From Chitinophaga rhizosphaerae (GTDB lineage: Bacteria > Bacteroidota > Bacteroidia > Chitinophagales > Chitinophagaceae), in contig NZ_RXLO01000002.1 in the NCBI RefSeq assembly GCF_003958645.1, positions 620,001 through 684,000 on the forward strand: a stretch of 64,000 nucleotides of DNA, given 5' to 3'. The translations under genes and the position numbers were made by a program. Numbering within the stretch: position 1 is the stretch's first letter; each line of letters starts with the position of its first letter. Below the pieces are notes generated by a model, which did no database searches, was not told the DNA's origin, and saw nothing but the letters and a program-made list of their open reading frames with translations. Positions 56,644-64,000 of the stretch are shown here, piece after piece.

Positions 56644-58101
56644 TTAGTCGGCAATATCCCACCAGAGGCGTTCGCTGTTAGGTCTGTGTTTTACGTTGCC
56701 GAACTCACCGTTGGTGTTGGCTTCCGTTTCAGGATAAGGCAAGCGAACGGGGAATTTTCCGCTGAGGCCCTGGTTAGACGACAGCACGAAGAAATCGGGA
56801 TAACCCGTGCGACGCCATTCGGTCCAGGCCTCGAATGTCTGCCAGCCGTTCATGGCGAAGTATTTCTGCGTAATGATCGCTTTGATCTGATCGGCCATGC
56901 TTCCGGGCCATTGGGCGGCAGTAGCGCTAGCGATGTAGGCAGCGGCCTGAGCACCGATTTTGTTGGCTTCGAAGCTGGCAGTAATACCGTTATTGAAGAG
57001 CGTTTGCGCGCTACCGGCGGTGAACCAGCCGCGTGCACGTGCTTCCGACTGCAGGAAATAACTTTCCGCTTCGGAGATCAGCACTACTGGGGCAGTGGCG
57101 GAATTGTTGTCAGCACCGAGGCCACCGGTTGCAGCGCTGGGGAACGACAGATCGAAGTCCGGAGAAGCAGTAAAGTTACCCTGGCGGTTACCGATTACGG
57201 TATCCTCAACGCCATCGTAAGTAACTGTGGTGTAAAGTTGTTTCAGACGAGGGTCTTTATTTGCCTTCATCGCGTCCAGGAAAGTGTTGCTGGCTACCAG
57301 GTTCTGCGTTCTGCCAAGGCCGAGTATCTCGGAGAACAGGGGGTTCTCGTTACCACCGGTCGTGGCGTACTGGATCGCAGCGGAGGAAGACAGCAGCGGT
57401 TTGCCTTCAAGCGATTTTACACCGGTTTCGGCACGCGTTGCATCAATACCGCTGAGGCGCAGGTAGGCGCGCAGCTTCAGGGTATTGGCAAAACGGATCC
57501 ACTGGTTGATGTTGCCGCCGAAAACCAGATCTTCACCTCCAACCTTGTTGGGGCTGGAAGGATTCAGGATGGCCAAGCCGCGGTCGAGCCACAGGAATAT
57601 GCTGTCGTAAACAACTTTCTGGGACTGATACGGGATGTTCAGGCTAACACCTTCGTTGAGGGCGTCCTTCAACGGAACGTCGCCCCAGGCATCGGTGATC
57701 ATCTGGTACGTATAAGCTCTCATTACCAGGGCGATAGCCGCATGCTGGTTGAGACTGCCCGCATTCTCGATTACGCGCTTGTAATCCTGCAAGGCGCCGG
57801 CGTACAGAATAGCCCAGGGACTGTTGGAAGTAGAAGGCTGGATCGTGTAACGCTCGGTGTTCCGGTATTGGCTCGAGAACGGGTTCTGCGTCCAGTATTG
57901 AGACCACAGGCCGCCGGTAATACCAAACTGGTTGGAGAGCACATGTGCCGTAGCCGCCTGTGCAGACGGCAACAGTAGTTTCACGTCTGCCGTCAAAGGC
58001 TGGTTGGGGCTATCGTTCACATCCAGAAACTTACCGCAGCCCACCGCCGTCACGGCAATCGTAACAGCCAAAGCCACTTTCTTTATATTCAATTTTCTCA
58101 T
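56644..58101 (-). CDS. SusD/RagB-family lipoprotein (SusD-like_2 type)
   Basis: 485-residue nutrient-binding surface lipoprotein. Signal 'VALAVTIAVTAVGC' places the lipid Cys near 22, followed by 'GKFLDVNDSPNQPLTADVKLLLPSAQ'. It carries 'WAILYAGALQDYKRVIENAG' and 'RAYTYQMITDAWGDVPLKDALNEG' (TPR region) and a long C-terminal part ('ISEAESYFLQSEARARGW', 'NGWQTFEAWTEWRRTGYP'), typical of the PF12771-like subgroup. It follows its SusC partner by 21 bases. The substrate is unknown. Confidence 0.94.
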   Translation of the reverse strand: MRKLNIKKVALAVTIAVTAVGCGKFLDVNDSPNQPLTADVKLLLPSAQAATAHVLSNQFGITGGLWSQYWTQNPFSSQYRNTERYTIQPSTSNSPWAILYAGALQDYKRVIENAGSLNQHAAIALVMRAYTYQMITDAWGDVPLKDALNEGVSLNIPYQSQKVVYDSIFLWLDRGLAILNPSSPNKVGGEDLVFGGNINQWIRFANTLKLRAYLRLSGIDATRAETGVKSLEGKPLLSSSAAIQYATTGGNENPLFSEILGLGRTQNLVASNTFLDAMKANKDPRLKQLYTTVTYDGVEDTVIGNRQGNFTASPDFDLSFPSAATGGLGADNNSATAPVVLISEAESYFLQSEARARGWFTAGSAQTLFNNGITASFEANKIGAQAAAYIASATAAQWPGSMADQIKAIITQKYFAMNGWQTFEAWTEWRRTGYPDFFVLSSNQGLSGKFPVRLPYPETEANTNGEFGNVKHRPNSERLWWDIAD

Positions 58102-58122
58102 TCTTCAATTTTTTAGTAACTG

Positions 58123-61100
58123 TTAAAAAGTAACTTTCACGTTAAAGCCAAAGTTCCGCAGGGAGGGCTGGGCGGAGAAGTCCAGACCTTGTTCGTTGGA
58201 AGAACCACCAGAGTTCACTTCAGGATCTACGTACTCGTTTTCTTTCGGAGTCCACATGAACAGGTTGTTACCGAACAGACCAATGGTAACGTCGCTGAAG
58301 ATACCTTTATTCAGCATGCTTTTCGGGAAACGGTAGCTCAGGTTCGCTTCACGGAGTTTTACGAAAGAGCCATCCAGTACGTGCTGGCCTGCCGGTATGA
58401 TGTTGGACCAGTAAGTCACCATATCATACGGCTTCGTGTTCGCGATAAATTTGCTGGCATCGTTCGGATCTACGATCACAGAATTCGGGTACGGATGGGG
58501 AACGCGGCCGTTGGCAGCGGATTCTTTCGATACACCTACGAAGTCCATCAGGTCCTTCGTCCTGGAATAGAACATACCGCCCTGCTTGGTGTCGAACAGT
58601 ACGCCGAGGTTCCAGTTTTTGAACTTGATGTTGGTACCGAGGGATGCCATATAATCCGGGTTGTAAGTTCCGAGGTATACAGATGCAGGCGTCAGCAACG
58701 GGTTGCCGGAGTTGGAGCTTACGATAACTTTTCCGTCAGGCGTCTTGCGAAGGTCCTGGGAGTAGAAGGTACCGTACGGTTTGCCCACAGCGGCTACGAT
58801 AGACATACCGCCGAAACCGCCCAGAACGATCTGGTCCACACCCGGCAGCAGCGAAAGCACTTCGCTCTTGTTCTTGGTGTATGTACCGTACAGTTCAACG
58901 CTAAGACCGTAAGAAGTCTGGATAGGCGTACCGCGCAGCGCGAGCTCAACGCCACGGTTCTGGATAGAACCTGCGTTCACCACTTTGGAAGTGAAACCGC
59001 TGGCCGCAGAGATCGGGATGCTCAGGATCTGGTCTTTAGACTTGTTCTGATAGTAAGAGAAGTCCAGGCTCAGCCTGTTCTTGAAGAAGCTCATCTCTGT
59101 ACCTACCTCGAATGCGGTGGTGATCTCCGGTTTCAGCTCGGGGTTACCGATCCTGTTGGACTGGGCCAGCCCCGGAATGCCGTTAAGCGGGAAGCGGGTG
59201 GCACCGAAAGGTCCGAGGATGTTGGTACGGTCATAGAAGGTATTCAGCAGATAGGGATCGGCGTCGTTACCCACCTGCGCCCAGCTGGCACGGATCTTAC
59301 CATATTCAAACCAATCGGAGATTGCAGCGTCTTTCATCAGTTCAGTAAACACGAATGATGCGTTCACGCTGGGATAGAAGAAGGAACGGTTGTTTTTCGG
59401 CAGGGTCGAAGACCAGTCGTTACGCGCGGTAAGACCCAGGAAGATCAGGTTGCGGTAAGACATGTTGATGTCTGCGTATACACCGATGAGGCGGCGACGG
59501 GAGAAAGTATTCACAGCATCGATCGGACCATTGGAGTTACCGAAATTATACCATCCGGGCACAACAAGGCCGCCGGAGGGGTTGGTCTCCACATCGGAAA
59601 CGTCGAACTGGCGCTGACGGATGTTATGGCCCAACAGGATGCTCCCTTTGAAGTCGGAACTGAATTCATGCTCAGCGGTGATCATGAGGTCGTTCACGAT
59701 TTCCGCCAGGTTGTAGATTTCTTCCTGGTACTTACCGGCGCCCACCTGGGTGTTCGCGGCTCTGCTGTACTCGCCGGAAGTATTATCGGCAGGAGCATAG
59801 CTGAATTTCGGGTATTTGTACTTACGACGGTCAGCATAAACATCGACGCCAAGGCGTTCAACTACGTTCAACCAAGACAGGGGTTTCCAACCTACCTGGA
59901 AGTTACCGGTAATACGATCCACCGCATTTTCGTTGCGATAGTTCGCCAGCTGCCAGTAAGGATTCACCGTGTATGCGCCATAGTAGCCGTACAACGGGTT
60001 GCCTCCAGCATCGAAAATGTTACCGAAACTGTTGTAAGGGTTGCTCAAGTCTTTCAGCGAAGTCAGGGGAATGTCGCGCGGCATCTGGATAACGGAATTC
60101 CATACGGAACCGTCGCCCTGGCCACCCTGAACCATGTTGGATTTGATCTTGGAGTAGTTGAAGTTTACGCTGGTAGTCAGGTTGTGCGCAAGATCGGCAG
60201 TTCCGTTGAAACGCACGTTGTACCTGTTGTACGTGTCGGAATGGCCAGGCATTACTCCGTCTGAATTCAAAGCGTTGAGCGACAGGAAGTAGGTTGTTTT
60301 GTCGCCAGCTCCGGAAAGTGCCAGATTGTTGTTGGTGGCCATGCCCAGGTCAAAGAAGTCTTTCACGTTGTCTTTGATGGCAGCGTAAGGTTTCTGCAGG
60401 CGAACGCCATTGATTTCCTGGCCCCAGGGTTGCACCTGTCCGGTAAAGGGTGCGCCCCAGCTCCAGTTTTCCTTCGGGTCGTTGTGGTAACCACCGGGAT
60501 AGGTATCATCAGGATAACCCTGTCCGAATTCGTTCTGGTACTCGGGAATTTTCAGCACGGAAGAGAAAGTGTTGGCCGTATTGAACGAAACGTTCATTTT
60601 GGATTGACCTTTCTTGCCGGATTTGGTGGTGATGATCAATGCACCGTTGGAAGCGCGGGAACCATACAGCGCAGCGGCTGCAGGGCCTTTCAGGATGTTG
60701 ATGGACTCGATGTCGTCCGGGGAGATGTCGTTACCACGGTTACCGAAGTCAACGGAAGAACGGCTGTCGCCGCCACCCATAAGACCGCTGTTGTCGATGG
60801 GCACACCATCCACTACCAGCAGCGCCTGGTTGTTACCGGTGATGGACGAACCACCGCGGAGTACGATACGGGTAGAGCTACCGGGAGCGGATGCAGTACC
60901 CGAAATGTTCAGACCAGGTACCTTACCGGTAAGACCGTTCAGTGCGCTCACGCTCTGGCCTTTGGTCAGCTCCTCCGCCTTAACGGTCGGAGCGGCAAAA
61001 CCCAGCGAACGTTTCTCCCTGCGGATAGCCTGGGCCGTTACGACTGTTTCTGTGAGATTGGTAACGTCGGTAGTCAAAACGACGTTTACGGTTGAACCGG

Positions 61101-61365
61101 AGATTCTCGCCTCCTGGTCACGCATACCGATGAATTTAACCACCAGTACGTCTACACCATTAGGAACGTTCAGGGAATACATACCCTCAGCATTTGTTAC
61201 GGTTCCGACATTTGTGCCCTTAGCAATCACCGTGGCACCAATGATAGGGGTACCGTCATCTGCCGCTGTAACCTTTCCTTTAATGGTTCGGCTCTGCGCC
61301 AATACCTGTCCCGATATACAAACCAGGATCAGGAAAAGTGCGGTTAGACCTTTCCTCATAAGCAT
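58123..61365 (-). CDS. SusC/RagA-family TonB-linked outer-membrane protein
   Basis: 1080-residue outer-membrane importer. Signal peptide about 1-23 (LTALFLILVCISGQVLAQ), CarboxypepD_reg-like domain at about 25-105 ('RTIKGKVTAADDGTPIIGATVIAKGTNVGTVTNAEGMYSL'), TonB-box region 'LTETVVTAQAIRREKRSLGFA', plug with 'NGLTGKVPGLNISGTASAPG' and 'GPAAAALYGSRASNGALIITTKSGKKG', then the barrel with a terminal Phe ('NFGFNVKVTF'). Start ATG 61365 (or MRKG at 61359). A good promoter lies at 61396-61429. First gene of the pair with the SusD gene at 56644. Confidence 0.96.
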   Translation of the reverse strand: MLMRKGLTALFLILVCISGQVLAQSRTIKGKVTAADDGTPIIGATVIAKGTNVGTVTNAEGMYSLNVPNGVDVLVVKFIGMRDQEARISGSTVNVVLTTDVTNLTETVVTAQAIRREKRSLGFAAPTVKAEELTKGQSVSALNGLTGKVPGLNISGTASAPGSSTRIVLRGGSSITGNNQALLVVDGVPIDNSGLMGGGDSRSSVDFGNRGNDISPDDIESINILKGPAAAALYGSRASNGALIITTKSGKKGQSKMNVSFNTANTFSSVLKIPEYQNEFGQGYPDDTYPGGYHNDPKENWSWGAPFTGQVQPWGQEINGVRLQKPYAAIKDNVKDFFDLGMATNNNLALSGAGDKTTYFLSLNALNSDGVMPGHSDTYNRYNVRFNGTADLAHNLTTSVNFNYSKIKSNMVQGGQGDGSVWNSVIQMPRDIPLTSLKDLSNPYNSFGNIFDAGGNPLYGYYGAYTVNPYWQLANYRNENAVDRITGNFQVGWKPLSWLNVVERLGVDVYADRRKYKYPKFSYAPADNTSGEYSRAANTQVGAGKYQEEIYNLAEIVNDLMITAEHEFSSDFKGSILLGHNIRQRQFDVSDVETNPSGGLVVPGWYNFGNSNGPIDAVNTFSRRRLIGVYADINMSYRNLIFLGLTARNDWSSTLPKNNRSFFYPSVNASFVFTELMKDAAISDWFEYGKIRASWAQVGNDADPYLLNTFYDRTNILGPFGATRFPLNGIPGLAQSNRIGNPELKPEITTAFEVGTEMSFFKNRLSLDFSYYQNKSKDQILSIPISAASGFTSKVVNAGSIQNRGVELALRGTPIQTSYGLSVELYGTYTKNKSEVLSLLPGVDQIVLGGFGGMSIVAAVGKPYGTFYSQDLRKTPDGKVIVSSNSGNPLLTPASVYLGTYNPDYMASLGTNIKFKNWNLGVLFDTKQGGMFYSRTKDLMDFVGVSKESAANGRVPHPYPNSVIVDPNDASKFIANTKPYDMVTYWSNIIPAGQHVLDGSFVKLREANLSYRFPKSMLNKGIFSDVTIGLFGNNLFMWTPKENEYVDPEVNSGGSSNEQGLDFSAQPSLRNFGFNVKVTF

Positions 61366-61395
61366 AATTTAGTTGTTTAACAGAATTTTAACAGA

Positions 61396-61429
61396 CAAAT
61401 ATAAATTACTTAACTCTTTCTTAACGCAA
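61396..61429 (-). promoter_or_regulatory. promoter of the first susCD operon
   Basis: Minus strand: TTG at 61429-61427, 23-base spacer, TATATTTG at 61403-61396 (exact -7 box). Transcription should start near 61391, giving a leader of about 26 bases. Confidence 0.65.
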
Positions 61430-61615
61430 TTGATTTGTAAATTTTTTGGAGGGGACATACATTTTTTTTTGGTTAATACTATTTTTTCTTGATAAGTTGA
61501 TTCTGTGGTATGGAACGACGTTATATTGGGATGCCGCCCTATTGCTTTGCCTTGAGCCGGGTTAAACCAGGTACAAAAAGAAAAAGCAGGCGACAAGATT
61601 ATCACCCGCTTATCA

Positions 61616-61801
61616 TCAACCAAAATCTAAATCGAGATCTTTAGAATTAGTTGCATGCGCCGCATGGCTGCGGAGCACAATATTTTTTATTGCTGAAACG
61701 CTGTACGGTAAAGGTTTATATGCAGTACCCCGACCAGATCTTGTTTGCACTGGCACGCCCGGCCACCCGAACGGCAAGCGTTTTTTGTTTACTTTTTTCA
61801 T
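61616..61801 (-). CDS. short ORF, 61 residues, function unknown
   Basis: Starts with ATG at 61801 and reads MKKVNKKRLPFGWPGVPVQT onward, basic in the first half, with an acidic end 'SKDLDLDFG'. Upstream, minus strand, TTG and TAATTTTA are spaced 22 bases apart, a weak promoter match inside the inverted repeat at 61803-61863. No family recognised; it could be a small regulatory or peptide-type product or a chance ORF. It lies between the IS1595-like gene and susC, all on the minus strand. Confidence 0.35.
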   Translation of the reverse strand: MKKVNKKRLPFGWPGVPVQTRSGRGTAYKPLPYSVSAIKNIVLRSHAAHATNSKDLDLDFG

Positions 61802-61802
61802 A

Positions 61803-61863
61803 AGCGACAGACTTTGGTAACGTAAAATTACTGGTTTTCCCGTAATTCACGCCAATTGTCGCT
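61803..61863. repeat. nested inverted repeat upstream of the 61-codon ORF
   Basis: AGCGACA at 61803-61809 is the reverse complement of TGTCGCT at 61857-61863; inside, AATTAC (61826-61831) pairs with GTAATT (61842-61847). Between the end of the IS1595-like gene and the short ORF. Confidence 0.55.
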
Positions 61864-61878
61864 AGAAACAAATTATGG

Positions 61879-62577
61879 TCAAGATAAGTTTAATGGAAAA
61901 GTCTTGAGAAGATTAAGTAGTACTGCGTATAATTCCTCATGTCTATAATTGTAGCGAAACTCGCATTCTTTCAAATGTAAATAAGCCGTATTCCGGTTCA
62001 GGCCCTTGAACTTCGCCAGCCGGTGCTTCGTCAAACCCCAGAACCCGTCCACATCGTCGAGCACCGTCTTGTTTTCCGCCTCGTGATGCCCGTGGCCCAG
62101 GTGATACAAACGATATTGACTCAGGTCTACCACCCCGTTGAACCGGCGGATCCGCTCCGCACTGCCCACCGTTTCCAGTACAGACCTCCCGCGGGCGATC
62201 GCCTGGATCATGGAACGGCTAACGTCCGGGAGAATTTCCGTAAACACCTTGTTCTCGCTCTTGTAAATACCGAATATCACCGGTTTCACGATCCGGTCTA
62301 CATCGGTCTTAACGGCAACGGCTATGTCTTGCGGCTGATGGAGTGCATGTGCGCGGTGCCCCAGAGATGCGGAACCCGCTGCTTTTTCAGGCTGTAAAGA
62401 TTCACAGTACTTTACAATCTGCAACCTGATCTTCTTCAAGTAACTATTGATCGTTACCCTGCTAACGCCACTGATATTGGCTATCTGCGTGGCGGTTAAA
62501 TCTTCGGAGAACAGCTTAAGTATCTCCTTAAATTTTCGCTCAGATAAATGAGCGCCCTTTAGGAACTTATTTTTCAT
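61879..62577 (-). CDS. IS1595 (ISXO2-like) transposase-derived protein, catalytic acids lost
   Basis: A 232-residue protein related to IS1595 transposases. The N-terminus has the family's 'MKNKFLKGAHLSERKFKEILKLF' and a helix-turn-helix 'LTATQIANISGVSRVTINSYLKK' (27-49). Conserved pieces are 'VIFGIYKSENKVFTEILPDVS' (100-120) and the end 'FWGLTKHRLAKFKGLNRNTAYLHLKECEFRYN' (179-210). But the positions that hold the first two catalytic acids in active members (D-E-S/T-Y-F-G and T-D-G) read here as unrelated sequence (residues 58-98) and T-V-G (136-138). The frame is intact. No terminal inverted repeats or target duplications are seen. It may be a domesticated DNA-binding protein (inference) or a decayed but open relic. 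Confidence 0.75.
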   Translation of the reverse strand: MKNKFLKGAHLSERKFKEILKLFSEDLTATQIANISGVSRVTINSYLKKIRLQIVKYCESLQPEKAAGSASLGHRAHALHQPQDIAVAVKTDVDRIVKPVIFGIYKSENKVFTEILPDVSRSMIQAIARGRSVLETVGSAERIRRFNGVVDLSQYRLYHLGHGHHEAENKTVLDDVDGFWGLTKHRLAKFKGLNRNTAYLHLKECEFRYNYRHEELYAVLLNLLKTFPLNLS

Positions 62578-62704
62578 GGACTAAGAGGATTAGAAATGGC
62601 ATCCTAAACCTCTTACTTTTTCTCTACTATATATAATGCTTTATTATAAACGGCGAATTCCCCATGTCGAACGCCCCCTACTAGATTATTTGACCTGAAG
62701 GCAA

Positions 62705-62735
62705 TGAAAAACCCGCGGCAAGCGGCCACGGGTTT
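62705..62735 (-). terminator. intrinsic terminator of the RND exporter gene
   Basis: Stem 62729-62735 with 62709-62715 (7 bp) with a GC-rich inner loop, followed by T on the minus strand (62706-62711). About 90 bases past the exporter stop. Confidence 0.65.
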
Positions 62736-62822
62736 AAAATTTAATGCCTTACAGATATGAGATAATTATCTAGTGCGACGATCGTAAAATTATTTGAACG
62801 GTCATAAAACAGGATGAACGCA

Positions 62823-64000
62823 TCAGTCCTTGCGCTCGTCCAACCCGATCTGGTCCATTTCCAGGTCTGCCTCCTCATCCAGCGCCTTCCACAATTCCTT
62901 CTTCTTCGCCTTCTTCTGCAACGCCTTCTCCATCCATAACAACATCGCCGGCAAAATCGTCAGGTTCGTGATCATCGCCATCACCAGCGTCAAACTCGTG
63001 AGCCAGCCCAGCGCCTTCGTACCCTGGAACTCCGAAAAACTGAAGATCATAAAGCCCGCGAACAGGATCAGCGATGTGTAAATTATACTCAAACCCGTGT
63101 CGTTGATCGTATGCCGCACGGTCGCGGAAATATCATAATTGTTCAGCGGCAATTCCTGCTTGAAGTTCACGAGGAAACGGATCGTTACGTCTATCGCGAT
63201 GCCCAGCGCAATGCTGAAAACGAGCACCGTGGAGGGTTTGATGGCAATATCCAGCCAACCCATCACCCCAGCCGTCACCAGCAGCGGAATAATGTTGGGC
63301 ACCAGCGAAATGATGAGCATCCGCCAACTGCGGAACAGGTACAACATACAGAAAATGATCAGCACGAATGCCAGCAGAATGCTTTCCGCCAGGCCGTTGA
63401 TGATGAACCGGCTCCCTTCCAGGAAAATGATGCTCGTGCCGGTAAACGTCACTTTATAATGTGCGGTATCGAAGATCCGGTCTACCTGCGGGCGCAGCGA
63501 ATCCAGCAGCCGCGGCAGTTCCACCGATCCCACGTCGGCCATGTTCACGCTCATGCGCGCCACCTGGCGGGTGCTGTCCATAAAAGAAGCCACCAGCTGG
63601 GAAAACACGGATTTGTCGCCCCCGCCTTTCATGCGCAGGTATGGCGCCAGGAACCCGATGTCGAACTGGTTGGGCACGGTATAGTTCAGGCTGTCGCCGC
63701 TATAATACGCCTGTTTCGCGAATTTGATCCCTTCGGCTACGCTCAGCGGCCGTGCAAACGCAGGCTGTTCGGCGATGATCTTGCCCAGCTCGTCGAGTTT
63801 CTCGAGCGTTCGGAGGTTCACCACGCCGTTCTTCCTTTTCGTATCCACCGCAATTTCCAGCGGCATCACGCCCTTAAAGCGATGTTCGAAAAATTTGAGA
63901 TCGGTATAAAGTTTATCGTTCTTCGGAATATCGTCGACGATGAAACCCACCGGGCGAAGGCGCGCCATACCAATTACGGCCAGCACCACCATGATCACCG
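62823..64000 (-). CDS. RND/MMPL-family exporter, C-terminal part (cut by window edge)
   Basis: Inner-membrane transporter of the RND/MMPL (SSD-containing) superfamily, driven by the proton gradient. The frame is open to the window end, so the N-terminal portion and true start lie outside; at least 392 residues are present. A first visible helix ('MIMVVLAVIGMARLRPVGFIVDDIP') is followed by a periplasmic part, then five helices in the second half with 'LAESILLAFVLIIFCMLYLFRSWRMLIISLVPNIIPLLVTAG' and 'GIAIDVTIRFLVNFKQEL', the latter holding the conserved Asp of helix 4-like segments. The C-terminus is a cytoplasmic charged tail. Cargo unknown (lipid or hopanoid-type exporters are the nearest families). 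Confidence 0.9.
   Translation of the reverse strand, partial: VIMVVLAVIGMARLRPVGFIVDDIPKNDKLYTDLKFFEHRFKGVMPLEIAVDTKRKNGVVNLRTLEKLDELGKIIAEQPAFARPLSVAEGIKFAKQAYYSGDSLNYTVPNQFDIGFLAPYLRMKGGGDKSVFSQLVASFMDSTRQVARMSVNMADVGSVELPRLLDSLRPQVDRIFDTAHYKVTFTGTSIIFLEGSRFIINGLAESILLAFVLIIFCMLYLFRSWRMLIISLVPNIIPLLVTAGVMGWLDIAIKPSTVLVFSIALGIAIDVTIRFLVNFKQELPLNNYDISATVRHTINDTGLSIIYTSLILFAGFMIFSFSEFQGTKALGWLTSLTLVMAMITNLTILPAMLLWMEKALQKKAKKKELWKALDEEADLEMDQIGLDERKD

Larger units (their letters stand above)
61430..61878. other. gap between the IS1595-like gene and the susCD promoter
   Basis: Contains the 61-codon ORF at 61616-61801, a nested inverted repeat at 61803-61863, and an 84-codon ORF (61369-61623) with no coding character. 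No tRNA and no clear IS ends. Confidence 0.5.

Noticed and set aside
61369..61623. 84-codon minus-strand ORF upstream of susC
   Set aside because: Overlaps the susCD promoter and leader, and has no coding character.

Overview
The window reads as chromosomal DNA of a Bacteroidota (Bacteroidetes) bacterium, most likely the family Chitinophagaceae (a Chitinophaga-like organism). Signs seen in the sequence: two SusC/SusD outer-membrane pairs, a MoxR-DUF58-BatA (aerotolerance-type) operon, a DUF5686 protein, an IleS of the Gly-Ile-His-His type, few Shine-Dalgarno sequences, and many matches to the Bacteroidota promoter (TTG, 17-23 bases, TAnnTTTG). DNA is moderately GC-rich in genes and AT-rich in the few longer gaps. 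No rRNA, tRNA, CRISPR array or prophage was found.

Layout. 1-8.6 kb: start of ileS (cut by the window edge), a secreted PepSY-like protein, a Cys-rich AraC regulator, an AsmA-like protein, gyrB, a lipoprotein and a SIMPL-domain protein. 8.7-18.1 kb: information-processing genes (mfd, glyS, dtd with a MazG-like gene, arfB), a flavin reductase, a polysaccharide flippase and a metallo-beta-lactamase-fold hydrolase. 18.1-28.5 kb: a large TolB-like surface protein, a dgkA / winged-helix / membrane-protein cluster, DUF5686, an XRE regulator, gcvH-VanZ, a cyclophilin and a small conserved protein. 28.7-35.9 kb: the moxR-DUF58-membrane protein-batA operon, rsgA, two tiny tandem lipoproteins missed by length-limited ORF calling, gamma-carbonic anhydrase, and a class III aminotransferase. 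35.9-47.2 kb: OmpA lipoprotein, DUF937, prfA, amidohydrolase, MscS channel, a thioredoxin-fold protein without cysteines, MerR, M23 peptidase, alaS and a double-PDZ protein. 47.2-64 kb: an AT-rich gap with small orphan ORFs, aldehyde dehydrogenase, gatB, a TlpA-like lipoprotein, two susCD pairs, an IS1595-like protein that seems to have lost its catalytic acids, and the end of an RND/MMPL exporter.

Most genes are housekeeping or envelope functions in short operons or single units, bounded by strong intrinsic terminators. The most unusual items are: (i) a possible small RNA at 13.0-13.2 kb with a canonical promoter, six degenerate copies of a ~20-bp ATCGC repeat and a terminator; (ii) the IS1595-derived protein and a 61-codon ORF lying upstream of a susCD operon; (iii) the tandem micro-lipoproteins sharing Cys-x-Ser-Gln-Lys-x-Gly-Cys-Pro; (iv) several promoters whose -7 box lies only 4-8 bases before the start codon, implying leaderless mRNAs.
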